A stretch of DNA of 64,000 nt from Alcanivorax jadensis T9 (GCF_000756655.1 NZ_ARXU01000011.1:61443-125442); one strand, 5' to 3'. Positions 43,231-52,781 are shown, counted from the stretch's first letter. The notes: generated by a model not told the origin, from the sequence alone. A program made the numbers and translations.

Positions 43231-45231
43231 TTACTCCGGAGCGCGGCCAAGATAATCCGCAATCAGCGACACCGATTCCGGCGACGACTGCATCCAGGTC
43301 TGCGAAGGCGTTACGTCACCACCGGCAGAATCGAGGATATTGTCAAAGCGCAGCACCATGCCCTGGGATTTCTCCGCCACATAGAGGTGCTCGCCATCAA
43401 AGGCAATATCCACCGGATTACCGAGCTGGGTGTTGCCCACCGTACTGTTGTCGCCGTTATCGATATTCACGGTGACATCGGTGATGCCATCAGCGGTTGA
43501 GCCGTTGTCCAGCACATACAGCTTGCCGTCGGTAGGATTCGCACCGCTGCCCACATCCGACAGGATCAGCTGGTCGGTTTCCGCCACATAGACAATGCCG
43601 TGCAGATTGGTCGGAGCGGCAAACGCTACACCCGCCTCGGCAGGGGTAATCACCCGGTCGGGGCCGGCACTGCCACGCGCCGTGCTGTAGCTGTCAAAGA
43701 CCGCTACCGTGCCATCGGTGAGGGCCACGAAGAGCTGATCGGAATCCGGGTCGTAATCCAGATCCCAGGGCGCCACGGACAGGCTGGTCGTGAACAAAGG
43801 AGCGGCATCGCCACCGGCCTGGGCGCCGAACACCCGCACTGACGAGTTACCGTTATCGGTGACCAGCACCCAGCCCAGCGAGTCCGCCACATCAAAGCCT
43901 TTCGGTGCCATCAGCCCGGTGCTCGCGCCTTCAATCACCCGGTCACGGCTCACAGAGAACATCTCGCCATCGCGATCCGTCGCCAGGCGGTTGATCACAG
44001 CCAGGCCGGAGTCGTAGGTAATGTAGGCATCGCCCAACTGGTTGAATGCCAGGCTTTCGCGATCCTGGTTGGTGGAAAAGCCGCGCTGCATGGCGCCCAG
44101 ATCCAGGTCCAGTACCACCACATCCGGGTCGCCCGGGGCTGCCGGCGGATTACTGGTTACCGCCACGCCGGTGAAGGTGGTGCCAGTGGTATCGAGATCG
44201 GAAAGGTCCGGTTGCAGCTCGGGCTCAAGAATAATGGCCAGGGATTCCGGTTTGATACTATCGACGACCTTGTTCGGCGCAATGTCCCCGGAACCGCCGG
44301 AAAACACGTTGCGGTACACCAGAATGGCATCGTTGGATTTTTCCGCGATGTAAACCGTGTTGCCGTCCAGCACCAGGTCCACCGGGTTGCCCAGCTTGGT
44401 CGCCGGGCCGGCCAGGGTCCGTACAGGCGTCACCGTGCCATTGGCCGTGGAAGCATTGCTGATCACATACAGCCGGCCATCATCCGCCACGGCAGCGTCA
44501 CCCACATCACTGACTACCAGGGTGTCAGAGTCAGCCCGATAGGCGATGCCATGCATATTGGAGACGGTGCCTGCCGTATCCGGGGTAATCACCCGGGCTG
44601 GGGTCGACATGAAACCGCCCGCGACATAATCATCCACCACAATCACGGTGCCATTGGTCATGGCCAGGAACAAACGGTCCGCTGCTTCGTCGTAGGCCAG
44701 ATCCCAGGCATTGCCCGACAGGGCGGTACTGGCCAGGGGCGTGGCACTTTCTCCCGCTGCAGAACCGTACACTTCCACACTGTTGCCGCCGATGTTCGCT
44801 GCCATTACCAGCCCGGCTTCATGGGCGATGGCAATCCCTTTGAGAGTCATGGACCCCGGTGCCGCGACACTACGGTCCAGAGTCGGCACCGCCGCAGAAC
44901 CGTCGGTTCGCTCAGCCAGCTGGTGCAGAACCTGTACAGTGCTGGGGGCCCCGGCACTATCGTTGGCGGCGTAGAGATTGCCCAACAGATCCAGCGCAAT
45001 ACCCTCATTGGCATCGGCATTGAACGTGCCTTGCACGTCCAGGTCAGCATTCAGGCGGTCAATCTGACCGGCATTACCACTGCCATTGTGCATCACCAGC
45101 AATGACGGCCCCTGGGCCACACCAGGGGAATTGATCAGGGATCGGTCACTGCCATTACCCCCACAGGCTGCCAGTGTTACCGCAACGGCCAGTGGCGACA
45201 GCCACAGCAAACCTTTGCCATTCACATTCAT
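43231..45231 (-). CDS. Large beta-propeller (NHL/YVTN-type) lipoprotein with internal duplication
   Basis: 666 residues with lipobox LAAC (Cys23). The mature protein is made of two similar ~300-residue halves; for example AYDEAADRLFLAMTNGTV and DYDPDSDQLFVALTDGTV, then VITPDTAG / VITPAEAG, and LGNPVDLVLDGNTVYIAEKS / LGNPVDIAFDGEHLYVAEKS-type blocks recur in the same order. Repeats of this style form beta-propellers that act as binding surfaces. It lies upstream of the ECF pair but has its own terminator. It might be the signal source or a target; neither is shown. Confidence 0.85.
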   Translation of the reverse strand: MNVNGKGLLWLSPLAVAVTLAACGGNGSDRSLINSPGVAQGPSLLVMHNGSGNAGQIDRLNADLDVQGTFNADANEGIALDLLGNLYAANDSAGAPSTVQVLHQLAERTDGSAAVPTLDRSVAAPGSMTLKGIAIAHEAGLVMAANIGGNSVEVYGSAAGESATPLASTALSGNAWDLAYDEAADRLFLAMTNGTVIVVDDYVAGGFMSTPARVITPDTAGTVSNMHGIAYRADSDTLVVSDVGDAAVADDGRLYVISNASTANGTVTPVRTLAGPATKLGNPVDLVLDGNTVYIAEKSNDAILVYRNVFSGGSGDIAPNKVVDSIKPESLAIILEPELQPDLSDLDTTGTTFTGVAVTSNPPAAPGDPDVVVLDLDLGAMQRGFSTNQDRESLAFNQLGDAYITYDSGLAVINRLATDRDGEMFSVSRDRVIEGASTGLMAPKGFDVADSLGWVLVTDNGNSSVRVFGAQAGGDAAPLFTTSLSVAPWDLDYDPDSDQLFVALTDGTVAVFDSYSTARGSAGPDRVITPAEAGVAFAAPTNLHGIVYVAETDQLILSDVGSGANPTDGKLYVLDNGSTADGITDVTVNIDNGDNSTVGNTQLGNPVDIAFDGEHLYVAEKSQGMVLRFDNILDSAGGDVTPSQTWMQSSPESVSLIADYLGRAPE

Positions 45232-45528
45232 CTCATCTCTCCTTGGATAGCGATGCCGGCTTTCCGCCGGTCAGTCAGGACAATGCGTCCTACTTCTGAA
45301 TACCGCCCCCGCACAGAAACGGATGTAACAGCGCGTAATAATTCTCGTTTGAAATGTATCCGCCACAGAAATCGCGCCGCCCTACCGGTTGTCCGACACC
45401 CCGCCATCAACGCTTGCGGCCCGCCACCCTCCGGGGCTAGGCTGCGCGGGTAATTTTTCTTCCCCGGAAACACGCTTCGGGGTATTCTGAAATTCTCCGC
45501 AACAGCCCGAGGGGCCACGTTTTCCATC
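45232..45528. promoter_or_regulatory. Divergent promoter region between the lipoprotein gene and phoL
   Basis: About 300 bases without a gene. On the minus strand, GAGAATTATTAC at 45335-45346 resembles half of a Fur box (9 of 12 to GATAATCATTAT), ~110 bases before the lipoprotein start. This is weak and unproven. GGAGAG precedes the lipoprotein ATG. Confidence 0.25.
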
Positions 45529-46533
45529 TTGGACACACCACTCGCTTCCCAGCACATCAGCCTCGAACCCAACGATTCCCGTCGCCTGGCCAGTCTCTGC
45601 GGCCACCTGGACGAGCACATCAAGCAGATAGCCCAGCGCCTGCATGTGGATATCCACAATCGTGGTAACCAGTTTCATCTGGCAGGGCCATCCGCCTCCG
45701 TGGAAGCCGCCGGGTCAATCCTGTATGAGCTTTATGATCAGACCCGCGATGGCACGGACCTGACCCCGGAAATGGTGCATCTGCAGCTGCAACAGTCCAA
45801 CGTGGCCGACCATGCCGCTGCAAAAAGCATCGACAACACCGTGGCATTCCCCAGTGATGAAGTGGTGGTTCGTACCAAGCGGGTTCGTATCAAACCCCGT
45901 GGCGCCCACCAGCGCGAGTATGTGAAACAGATCCGCAAACACGATATCAATTTCGGCGTCGGCCCGGCCGGCACCGGCAAGACCTGGCTGGCAGTCGCCT
46001 GCGCCGTGGATGCGCTGGAAAAAGCGGAAATTCAACGGATCCTGCTGGTACGTCCGGCGGTTGAGGCTGGCGAAAAGCTGGGCTTTCTGCCCGGGGACCT
46101 GGCAGAAAAAATCGACCCCTATTTGCGCCCTCTCTACGATGCCCTCTACGAAATGCTCGGCTTTGAAACCGTGGCCAAGCTGATGGATCGCATGGTGATT
46201 GAAGTAGCACCGCTGGCCTACATGCGCGGGCGAACCCTGAACAACAGTTTCGTGATTCTGGATGAAGCCCAGAACACCACCCCGGAACAGATGAAGATGT
46301 TCCTCACCCGCATCGGTTTCGGGACCCGCGCCGTCATCACCGGGGATGTAACCCAGGTGGATCTGCCCCGTCATCAACGCTCCGGCCTGGTGAATACCCT
46401 GGAAGTGCTGGACGGCGTAAAAGGGATCGGCGTGACCCTATTCGACAGCCGCGACGTGGTTCGCCACCCGCTGGTACAACGTATTGTAGAGGCCTACGAC
46501 CGCCATGAACGGGATACCGACACCCAGCGTTGA
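45529..46533 (+). CDS. ybeZ: PhoH-like ATPase PhoL (YbeZ)
   Basis: 334 residues from a TTG start at 45529; no ATG or GTG is in frame near the expected N-terminus, and GAGGGG lies 13 bases upstream, so the start is uncertain. Walker A GPAGTGKT in [17 protein letters not shown], Walker [12 protein letters not shown] and RQHRSGL-type sensor residues are intact; an N-terminal KH-like segment precedes. PhoL, YbeY and CorC form a conserved gammaproteobacterial cluster linked to ribosome maturation. Its end overlaps ybeY by 29 bases. Confidence 0.95.
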   Translation: MDTPLASQHISLEPNDSRRLASLCGHLDEHIKQIAQRLHVDIHNRGNQFHLAGPSASVEAAGSILYELYDQTRDGTDLTPEMVHLQLQQSNVADHAAAKSIDNTVAFPSDEVVVRTKRVRIKPRGAHQREYVKQIRKHDINFGVGPAGTGKTWLAVACAVDALEKAEIQRILLVRPAVEAGEKLGFLPGDLAEKIDPYLRPLYDALYEMLGFETVAKLMDRMVIEVAPLAYMRGRTLNNSFVILDEAQNTTPEQMKMFLTRIGFGTRAVITGDVTQVDLPRHQRSGLVNTLEVLDGVKGIGVTLFDSRDVVRHPLVQRIVEAYDRHERDTDTQR

Positions 46534-47014
46534 TATCCAGTGGGCCAGCGACGCCCCGGACGCTCCCGACGAATCCCGGTTATACGACTGGGTACGCCAT
46601 GCTGCCCAGGTAGCCGGCGGCGTGGTGGGCGACATCACCCTGCGTATCGTCGATGAAGACGAAATCCGCACCCTCAACCGGGACTACCGCGACAAGGACA
46701 AGCCCACCAATGTGCTGTCCTTCCCGTTTGAGATGCCCGAAGGCCTTCCCGAAGATGCCATGGAGCCGCTGCTCGGCGACATCATTCTCTGTGCCCCGGT
46801 GGTACGCCGGGAGGCCGCTGAACAGAACAAGACCCTGCAAGCCCACTGGGCACACATGGTCACCCACGGTGTACTGCACCTGCTGGGCTACGATCACATT
46901 GATGACGAGGACGCGCAGATCATGGAAGCCATGGAAATCCGCGCCCTTAACGAACAGGGTTTTGCCGACCCTTACAACATTGAGCCACACACCAATATGG
47001 AGCTTCACCCCTGA
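46505..47014 (+). CDS. ybeY: Endoribonuclease YbeY
   Basis: 169 residues. Zinc endoribonuclease acting in 16S rRNA 3' maturation and ribosome quality control. The metal motif [11 protein letters not shown] (His121, His125, His131) and the NVLSFPF strand are intact. GAGG lies ~10 bases before the ATG. It overlaps phoL by 29 bases and corC by one, so the three are translationally linked. Confidence 0.97.
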   Translation: MNGIPTPSVDIQWASDAPDAPDESRLYDWVRHAAQVAGGVVGDITLRIVDEDEIRTLNRDYRDKDKPTNVLSFPFEMPEGLPEDAMEPLLGDIILCAPVVRREAAEQNKTLQAHWAHMVTHGVLHLLGYDHIDDEDAQIMEAMEIRALNEQGFADPYNIEPHTNMELHP

Positions 47015-47895
47015 TGTCGGACGACTATTCGGATAACGGTACCAGCCGAAGTTGGTTGGAGCGTGTCGGCCAGTTTTTCTCCTCCACGCCCGGCGACCGG
47101 AGTGAACTGCTGGACCTGATGCGCTCCATGCGCGATTCCCACATTATCGACGGGGACACCCTGGGAATTATCGAAGGCGCCGTCTGTGTCGCCGACATGC
47201 AGGTACGCGAGATCATGATTCCGCGCTCCCAGATGGTCAGCATCAAGGCCAGCTCCGACCCACGGGATTTCCTGCCCACCATTATCGACTGTGCCCACTC
47301 CCGTTTCCCGGTACTGGGCGACGACCCGGATGAAGTGATCGGCATCCTGCTGGCCAAGGACCTGCTACCGTTAATCCTCGATCCGGCCCGCATGGACCGT
47401 TTCGCCATCAAGGATCATATCCGCTCTGCTATGGTGGTACCCGAGTCCAAACGGCTCGACTCACTGCTGCGCGAATTCCGTATCAGCCGCAATCACATGG
47501 CCATCGTGGTCAACGAATATGGCGGCGTGGCCGGGCTGGTCACCATTGAAGATGTGCTGGAACAGATCGTCGGGGAAATTGAAGACGAACACGACGTAGA
47601 AGAAGAGGACTACCTGATCAAGGATCTGGATGATCAGGAGTACACCGTCAAGGCGCTGACACCCATCGATGATTTCAACGAGCACTTCCACTGCCAGTTC
47701 AGCGATGAGGAATTCGACACCATCGGCGGGCTGGTGATGCAGAAGTTCGGCCGCTTACCCGGCCGCGATGAAAGCGTGGAACTGGATGGCTATCTCTTCA
47801 CCGTGCTCAGCGCCGACGGCAGAACAATAAGATTGCTGCGGGTTACACCGCCGGGGGAAAACCAGGATGCCACTGCCACAGAGGTCGAAAGCTGA
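47014..47895 (+). CDS. corC: CorC/HlyC family CBS-domain protein (YbeX)
   Basis: 293 residues, soluble. Two CBS domains (about 60-185, starting VREIMIPRSQMVSI, then DHIRSAMVVPESKRLDSLL) and the C-terminal CorC_HlyC domain (about 205-285, with ALTPIDDFNEHF and FDTIGGLVMQKFG). YbeX has been linked to Mg2+/Co2+ efflux and ribosome health. It starts at the ybeY stop. The next gene begins 29 bases inside its 3' end. Confidence 0.95.
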   Translation: MSDDYSDNGTSRSWLERVGQFFSSTPGDRSELLDLMRSMRDSHIIDGDTLGIIEGAVCVADMQVREIMIPRSQMVSIKASSDPRDFLPTIIDCAHSRFPVLGDDPDEVIGILLAKDLLPLILDPARMDRFAIKDHIRSAMVVPESKRLDSLLREFRISRNHMAIVVNEYGGVAGLVTIEDVLEQIVGEIEDEHDVEEEDYLIKDLDDQEYTVKALTPIDDFNEHFHCQFSDEEFDTIGGLVMQKFGRLPGRDESVELDGYLFTVLSADGRTIRLLRVTPPGENQDATATEVES

Positions 47896-49249
47896 CACCA
47901 TCTCCGCCCTGTTAAAAGCACCGTGGGTGACGGCCGTGATTGCCGTTGCCCTGTTGCTTGGCGCCTTGCTCAACCCGGCGAACGCGCCCCAGCCGGTACT
48001 TGGCTGGTACGTGGACAGTGGTCTGAAAACCCTGGAATGGGACAACTACCTGTCCTGGCTACGCTTTAACGGGCGTGGCGAACTGGCTGGCCAGCTGGAA
48101 CAGCAGCTCGCCAGCGGCGATAGCCACGCTTACAGCGCGGCGCTGCTGTCGCCCAGCTTCGTCAAAGACAGTGACCTGCGCGCCCGGGACTTCTGGTCAG
48201 CAACCCAGATAGAAAAGTGGAAAGCCCTGCGCCAGCAAACACAGGATCAACTCGCCGCCAGCAACTTGTACCGCTGGGGGCTACCAGACAGCAGCCCCCG
48301 CCCGGCCCGTTTCTTTACCTCCCCCTTTGCAGGTGGCTCCCTGTGGCTAACCGCTCTCACCGTGTTTCTGCTGGTGCCAATGGCATTCCCCCTGGAGCGT
48401 CAGCTTGGCCATGGCCGGGTACTGACCCTGTGGCTGCTGGGCTGCCTGCTGGCCGGTGCCGGCTACCTGCTGGTGGCTCGCAGCGGTCAGCTGCCGTTTC
48501 ATGGCGCCGTCGCACCGCTCATGGTCTGGTATGGAGCCTTCCTCGGCTTGCAGGGCTGGCGCACTTCCCTGCCGGTCTGGTTACCCGGCAAGGCAAGGAC
48601 ATCCATATCCCTGCCCACCCCGGCCCTGGCGGCAATGCCGCTGGTACTACTGGGGTTACTGGCCTGGCAAGCCCAGCCAGCCATAGCCAATCTGGCCGCC
48701 GGCGTACTGGCCCTGGTCGGTGGCACCCTGCTGATCCAGCTCATGCGCCCGGCGGAGCCGTCCGTGAACACCGAAACAGCCACGCCTGCGGATCCACAGG
48801 ATCAACAGGCGCTGCAATGGGGCTGGGATGCCCTCGCCCAGCTGCAGGCGGACGCTGCCAGCGACGCCTTTCAGCAAGTACTGGACCGGCAGCCGGATCA
48901 CTTTGATGCCCTGACCGGCCTCTTCAATGCCCGCCGCATGAACCAGGACAGCAACGGCTGGATCGACATCGCCCATCGCCTGTTTGCCCACCCGGCCAGC
49001 GAAAAGGGACAAGCCCAACAAGTTGTCGGTTGCTGGCAGCAGTTCCGCCAGCAGCAAGGCGCCAAATTACCCTCTTCCGTTGGTTGGCATCTGGTAACCA
49101 CCCTGACCCGGGCCGGTGAATTTGCCCAGGCAGAAACACTGGCCGTCAGTCTGGATCACCACGACACTCGCAAGCCTGCCCTGCAGGCCCTGCGCGATGC
49201 ACTCCATCGGGAAGGTTTGGGTCACCGGGCCAAGGCGCTGGAAGTGTAG
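47867..49249 (+). CDS. Rhomboid-like membrane protein lacking the catalytic dyad, with helical C-terminal domain
   Basis: 460 residues. An N-terminal helix (about 20-38) and a soluble stretch precede a rhomboid-type membrane core (about 150-290): the PLERQLGHGRVLTLWLLGC block matches the rhomboid loop before TM3. The Ser motif GxSG is replaced by G213-A-V-A, and the TM2 His/Asn (HLLGN) is replaced by WLTAL, so it cannot be a serine protease. Residues ~310-460 look like TPR-type helices (WDALAQLQADAASDAFQQVL). It overlaps corC, so it belongs to that operon. Function unknown; perhaps a chaperone-like pseudoprotease. Confidence 0.8.
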   Translation: MPLPQRSKADTISALLKAPWVTAVIAVALLLGALLNPANAPQPVLGWYVDSGLKTLEWDNYLSWLRFNGRGELAGQLEQQLASGDSHAYSAALLSPSFVKDSDLRARDFWSATQIEKWKALRQQTQDQLAASNLYRWGLPDSSPRPARFFTSPFAGGSLWLTALTVFLLVPMAFPLERQLGHGRVLTLWLLGCLLAGAGYLLVARSGQLPFHGAVAPLMVWYGAFLGLQGWRTSLPVWLPGKARTSISLPTPALAAMPLVLLGLLAWQAQPAIANLAAGVLALVGGTLLIQLMRPAEPSVNTETATPADPQDQQALQWGWDALAQLQADAASDAFQQVLDRQPDHFDALTGLFNARRMNQDSNGWIDIAHRLFAHPASEKGQAQQVVGCWQQFRQQQGAKLPSSVGWHLVTTLTRAGEFAQAETLAVSLDHHDTRKPALQALRDALHREGLGHRAKALEV

Positions 49250-49329
49250 CGGCGAGCCCCAAGTTGTAACGCGGACTGGGCCATGCTGGTCGAATAACGC
49301 CCTGCCCGCGTTTAACGCAACAATCCGAT

Positions 49330-49556
49330 CTGTAGGAGCGTCGCTGGCGGCGCGATTCGAGCCTTGGCGAGGGTTTCTCCTTTATGTAGGAGCTATGCTT
49401 GCATGGCGAACCGAGCGTAGCGAGGCAACAGAGGGGGGCGTCAGCCGTTCTTTCTGAAACCTCTCGAGGTCTGAAATGCCTGATCTCCCTGCGGTCGATT
49501 TCCTTGCTCCGCAAGGTTCGCACCTCAAGAGGTACTCCTACAGCGGCTTCGAAGAA
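49330..49556. repeat. Composite REP-like element, copy R4
   Basis: About 227 bases: module 1 (TGTAGGAGC, hairpin GCGTCGC/GGCGGCGC), module 2 (TGTAGGAGC, hairpin GCTATGC-TT-GCATGGC), core GAAACCTCTCGAGGTCTGAA, hairpin ATCTCCC/GGTCGAT, hairpin CCTTGC-TCC-GCAAGG, then an inverted right end (hairpin CACCTCAAGAGGT, TCCTACAG). It fills most of the gap between the rhomboid-like and B-box genes. Confidence 0.82.
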
Positions 49557-49613
49557 AGCTCGGAGGTTGAGGAACTTTCGGACCTTTCTCTATCCCACGA
49601 GCGTAGCTCGCCC

Positions 49614-50987
49614 CTACCCCCACGCGGCCCGGTAGTCCGCCACCTGCTTGCGCAGTTTCGCATCCCGGCACTGGCTTTCCACAAATCGCAGGTACTGTTC
49701 CGCCTTGCCGGCCAGTCCGAATTGCTCGGCGAGAATCTTTGCCAGCAACAGATAGGCGTCGCCTAATTCGCTGAAATCCGGGTGCCGATCATGCAGGTCC
49801 TTGAGCAGCCCTACGGCTATTTTCGGCTCCTGTTCGTGGATACCCCGGGCCAGAGCCAGACGCAGGGAGGGCGATGCGGGCAGCCAGGTTGGCTCCACGT
49901 CTCGCTGACGGGCCAGCAACGCCAGCGCCTCGGTCCAGGCGTCGGATACCACCAGCATTTCCAGATAGGTGGGCGCGGCGGAGCGGCGCTCATCGTCCCG
50001 GCCGGTAATATCCAGCAGCCGGTCATAACGTTGCCAGTCCGCCACGGTGGCCTTTTTGCTCTTCAGGGTTTTGGCCGTGCTCAGCAGCACCTTGTCAAAG
50101 CGCCCGGCACAGAGCTGGATCCGCTGGCGCCGCTCTTCCAGCGACGTGGTCACTTTCTTGCCTCCCTGATCCAGTCCCCAAAGACGGCCATGACGGGCCA
50201 GGATATCGCCGCACAGGCAGGCCAGGGCCAGCCACCAGACTGCCGCCAACGCCCCGGCCAGTCCCTGGGCAAGGGGTAGCGGCATCACATCCACGGCCAC
50301 GGCAACCAGCGCCACGCCCAACAACCACCCCACCGATGCCAGAAGCGCAGCCACCGCATAATCACGCGGTGCGGAGAAGATATAGGTCAGTGCCGCCGCA
50401 TAGGAGCCGGGCTCCGCCCCCTGGGCCTGAATGGCGAGCCAGAAAGCCGGCACCAGCAACAGGCCGACAGCACCAATCAGCAACCCCGCCGGCACCGACA
50501 CCATCAGCACAAACCCGGCCGGTACCATCACCAGCAGGACCGGCAAAGCCTGCAACAGCGCCGCCTTCCAGCCCCCCATATCAGACAGGCAATCCCAGCC
50601 GGGAGCGTTACTTTTCCGGGCTTTGCCTGGGTGGCTGCGCAAGGTCATCACTGCCCGGGCAAAGCCCCAGGTCGGCAGCCCTGCCAGCAACACCACCGGC
50701 ACCATTACCGGCAAGGGCGGCACCAGCGACGCCAACAACGCCCACAGCACCAGCAGCGGTAACAGCACAGGGGCAAACGGGTAGCGAAGGTAACGATCCA
50801 GTTGCCGCCACAGAGGGCCACCCTGTCCCTGCTCACTGCTTTCCAGTTCCTGGTTGCAGAGCAGGCAACGGGCCTCGATCAGGCTGTCATTACGGCCATC
50901 CACACATTGCTGACACAGATACAGCCCATCATGGCTGCAATACCATAGCGCTTCCGCCCCCGGATGGTACTTGCAATAGCGATTCAC
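49614..50987 (-). CDS. Membrane protein with N-terminal B-box-like zinc finger
   Basis: 457 residues. Residues 5-44 carry a B-box-type set of ligands (Cys5, His8, Cys17, His19, Cys25, Cys28, then Cys41, Cys44). About six hydrophobic segments follow (roughly 70-300), then a ~190-residue soluble helical C-terminus with TPR-like character (AYLLLAKILAEQFGLAGKAEQYL). I know of membrane B-box proteins in pseudomonads but no function. It separates corC from lnt, usually neighbours. Confidence 0.78.
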   Translation of the reverse strand: MNRYCKYHPGAEALWYCSHDGLYLCQQCVDGRNDSLIEARCLLCNQELESSEQGQGGPLWRQLDRYLRYPFAPVLLPLLVLWALLASLVPPLPVMVPVVLLAGLPTWGFARAVMTLRSHPGKARKSNAPGWDCLSDMGGWKAALLQALPVLLVMVPAGFVLMVSVPAGLLIGAVGLLLVPAFWLAIQAQGAEPGSYAAALTYIFSAPRDYAVAALLASVGWLLGVALVAVAVDVMPLPLAQGLAGALAAVWWLALACLCGDILARHGRLWGLDQGGKKVTTSLEERRQRIQLCAGRFDKVLLSTAKTLKSKKATVADWQRYDRLLDITGRDDERRSAAPTYLEMLVVSDAWTEALALLARQRDVEPTWLPASPSLRLALARGIHEQEPKIAVGLLKDLHDRHPDFSELGDAYLLLAKILAEQFGLAGKAEQYLRFVESQCRDAKLRKQVADYRAAWG

Positions 50988-51002
50988 TATGATGCCCCCA
51001 AG

Positions 51003-51168
51003 CTTTCAGTTGAAAGTTCAAAGTTGAAAGGCGCGGATTGAGTCGTAGCCACTCGAACAACGTCAGGCCCGCGCCGCACTCTTTTGAAGGAACAGCGCGG
51101 GTACGGCCTTTGCCGCTTCCATGGCCTGTCCCGCGCTTTTCAACTTTAAACTTTGAACTTTCAACTCA
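51003..51168. repeat. MITE-like ~166-bp element, family B copy 2
   Basis: Terminal repeats (about 51003-51038 and 51130-51168) use GTTGAAAGTTCAAAGTTGAA words, like copy 1, and end inward in GCGCGG. An inner dyad CCCGCGC / GCGCGGG is at about 51068-51102. It fills part of the divergent gap between the B-box gene and lnt. The other ~125 bases before lnt are AT-richer and should hold its promoter. Confidence 0.85.
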
Positions 51169-51293
51169 CCCCGAACACGGCCCGTAGAGCAAAGCCGTTA
51201 ATTGATTTTGCTTGCTACTTTATTCGTATTATTGCACAGACTCTAGCGGTAACCGCCCAGCGGCCTGGCCGCCATCATGAAACGAGGAATTCC

Positions 51294-52781
51294 ATGCGCC
51301 ACCGTCTGCTGGCCCTGATTGCCGGCCTGCTTTTCCCCCTTGCCTTCGCGCCCTATGACCTGTGGCCGCTGCTGTTTGTCAGCGTGGCCGCCGGCTTCTG
51401 GTGTCAGCAGCAGGCCGGCTCCGGCAAGGAAGCCTTCCTGCGCGGCTGGCTCTATGGCCTGGGCATGTTCGGATTCGGCGTGTCCTGGGTGCATGTCTCC
51501 ATGCACGACTATGGCTACATGCCATTGTGGATGGCGATTCCCTTTACGGCGATGTTCGCCGCCTTTCTGGCTCTGTTCTACGGCCTGACGTTTTCCCTGA
51601 GCTGGCGACTGGGGCGCTCGGCACTGGTGTTCGCCGGTATCTGGCTGCTGCTGGACTGGCTGCGCGGCTGGCTGCTCACTGGTTTCCCCTGGCTGTATGC
51701 CGGGTACGCACTGATTGATACCCCCCTGGCCAGCCTGGCGCCTCTGGGCGGGGTCTGGCTGCTGACCCTCGCCACGGTACTGCTCAGCGCCACCCTGATT
51801 CAGCTTCGCCAGCCGGGCCCGCTGCGCTGGGTTGCCGCCGGCCTCTCGGTACTTGTTCTGCTCACCGCCATTGCCAGCCATTTCCTCACGTTTACCCATG
51901 CCAACGGCCCGGAACAGAAAGTGGCGTTGGTGCAGGGCAATATTCCCCAGGACCTGAAGTGGCAGATTTCCATGCGCGGCGAGACTCGCCGTATCTATCA
52001 CGAGCTGACCCGGGAGATTCCCGCCGACACCCTGGTGCTGTGGCCGGAGTCGGCCATGACCGAGTTCTACCAGACCATTACCGATTTCATCGAGGATGAA
52101 GGTAACCAACTGGCAGACCGTAACGGCGCCCTGATTACCGGCATTCCCTGGCGCAGCGTCAGCGACGCGGGCATTACCTATCGCAACAGCATCGCGGCCA
52201 TTCCACTTCGCGACAGTGAGAACGACAGCGAGCGGGTCTACCACAAGCAGAAACTGGTGCCCTTTGGCGAATACGTTCCCATGCAATCGCTGATTCGCGG
52301 CCTGATCCCTTTCTTCGACTTGCCCATGTCCGGCTTTACGCCAGGGGATCCCAGTCAGCCCAACCTGCAGGTGCTGGGCCATACCGTGGCGCCCTTTATC
52401 TGCTACGAGATTCTCTACCCGCAACTGGTGGCCAGCCGCAGCCATGATGCCGATGTGCTGGTGACCATCAGCAATGATGCCTGGTTCGGCACCTCCGCTG
52501 GCCCGGTCCAGCATTTCCAGATGGCCCGTTTACGGGCGCTGGAAACCGGTCGCTGGCTGCTGCGCGGCACCAACAATGGCGTCACCGCCGTTATCGACCA
52601 CCAGGGCCGGATCGTGGACGCCCTGCCCCAGTTCGAGCGTGATGTGCTTTACAGCCATTACCAGCCACGTACCGGCATCACGCCATTCATGGCCTTGGGC
52701 GTCTGGCCCTGGCTGGTGCTCTCGGGGCTGTTGTTGCTGTCCGCCATGCTGGGAAGGAAGAAGAAACACCCCCATATATAA
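51294..52781 (+). CDS. lnt: Apolipoprotein N-acyltransferase
   Basis: 495 residues. Third step of lipoprotein maturation, at the inner membrane. An N-terminal membrane domain of about seven helices precedes the nitrilase domain with the catalytic triad Glu252 (LWPES), Lys320 (HKQKLVPFGEY) and Cys370 (FICYEI), plus one C-terminal helix (about 470-488). I chose the ATG at 51294, which has GAGGA upstream; an upstream reading from 51153 runs through repeat DNA. Normally next to corC, here separated from it by ~2 kb. Confidence 0.97.
   Translation: MRHRLLALIAGLLFPLAFAPYDLWPLLFVSVAAGFWCQQQAGSGKEAFLRGWLYGLGMFGFGVSWVHVSMHDYGYMPLWMAIPFTAMFAAFLALFYGLTFSLSWRLGRSALVFAGIWLLLDWLRGWLLTGFPWLYAGYALIDTPLASLAPLGGVWLLTLATVLLSATLIQLRQPGPLRWVAAGLSVLVLLTAIASHFLTFTHANGPEQKVALVQGNIPQDLKWQISMRGETRRIYHELTREIPADTLVLWPESAMTEFYQTITDFIEDEGNQLADRNGALITGIPWRSVSDAGITYRNSIAAIPLRDSENDSERVYHKQKLVPFGEYVPMQSLIRGLIPFFDLPMSGFTPGDPSQPNLQVLGHTVAPFICYEILYPQLVASRSHDADVLVTISNDAWFGTSAGPVQHFQMARLRALETGRWLLRGTNNGVTAVIDHQGRIVDALPQFERDVLYSHYQPRTGITPFMALGVWPWLVLSGLLLLSAMLGRKKKHPHI

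Noticed and set aside
43231..45231. Two separate lipoprotein genes fused by sequencing error
   Set aside because: The two halves are similar but one continuous frame with a single lipobox and consistent repeat spacing supports a genuine internal duplication.
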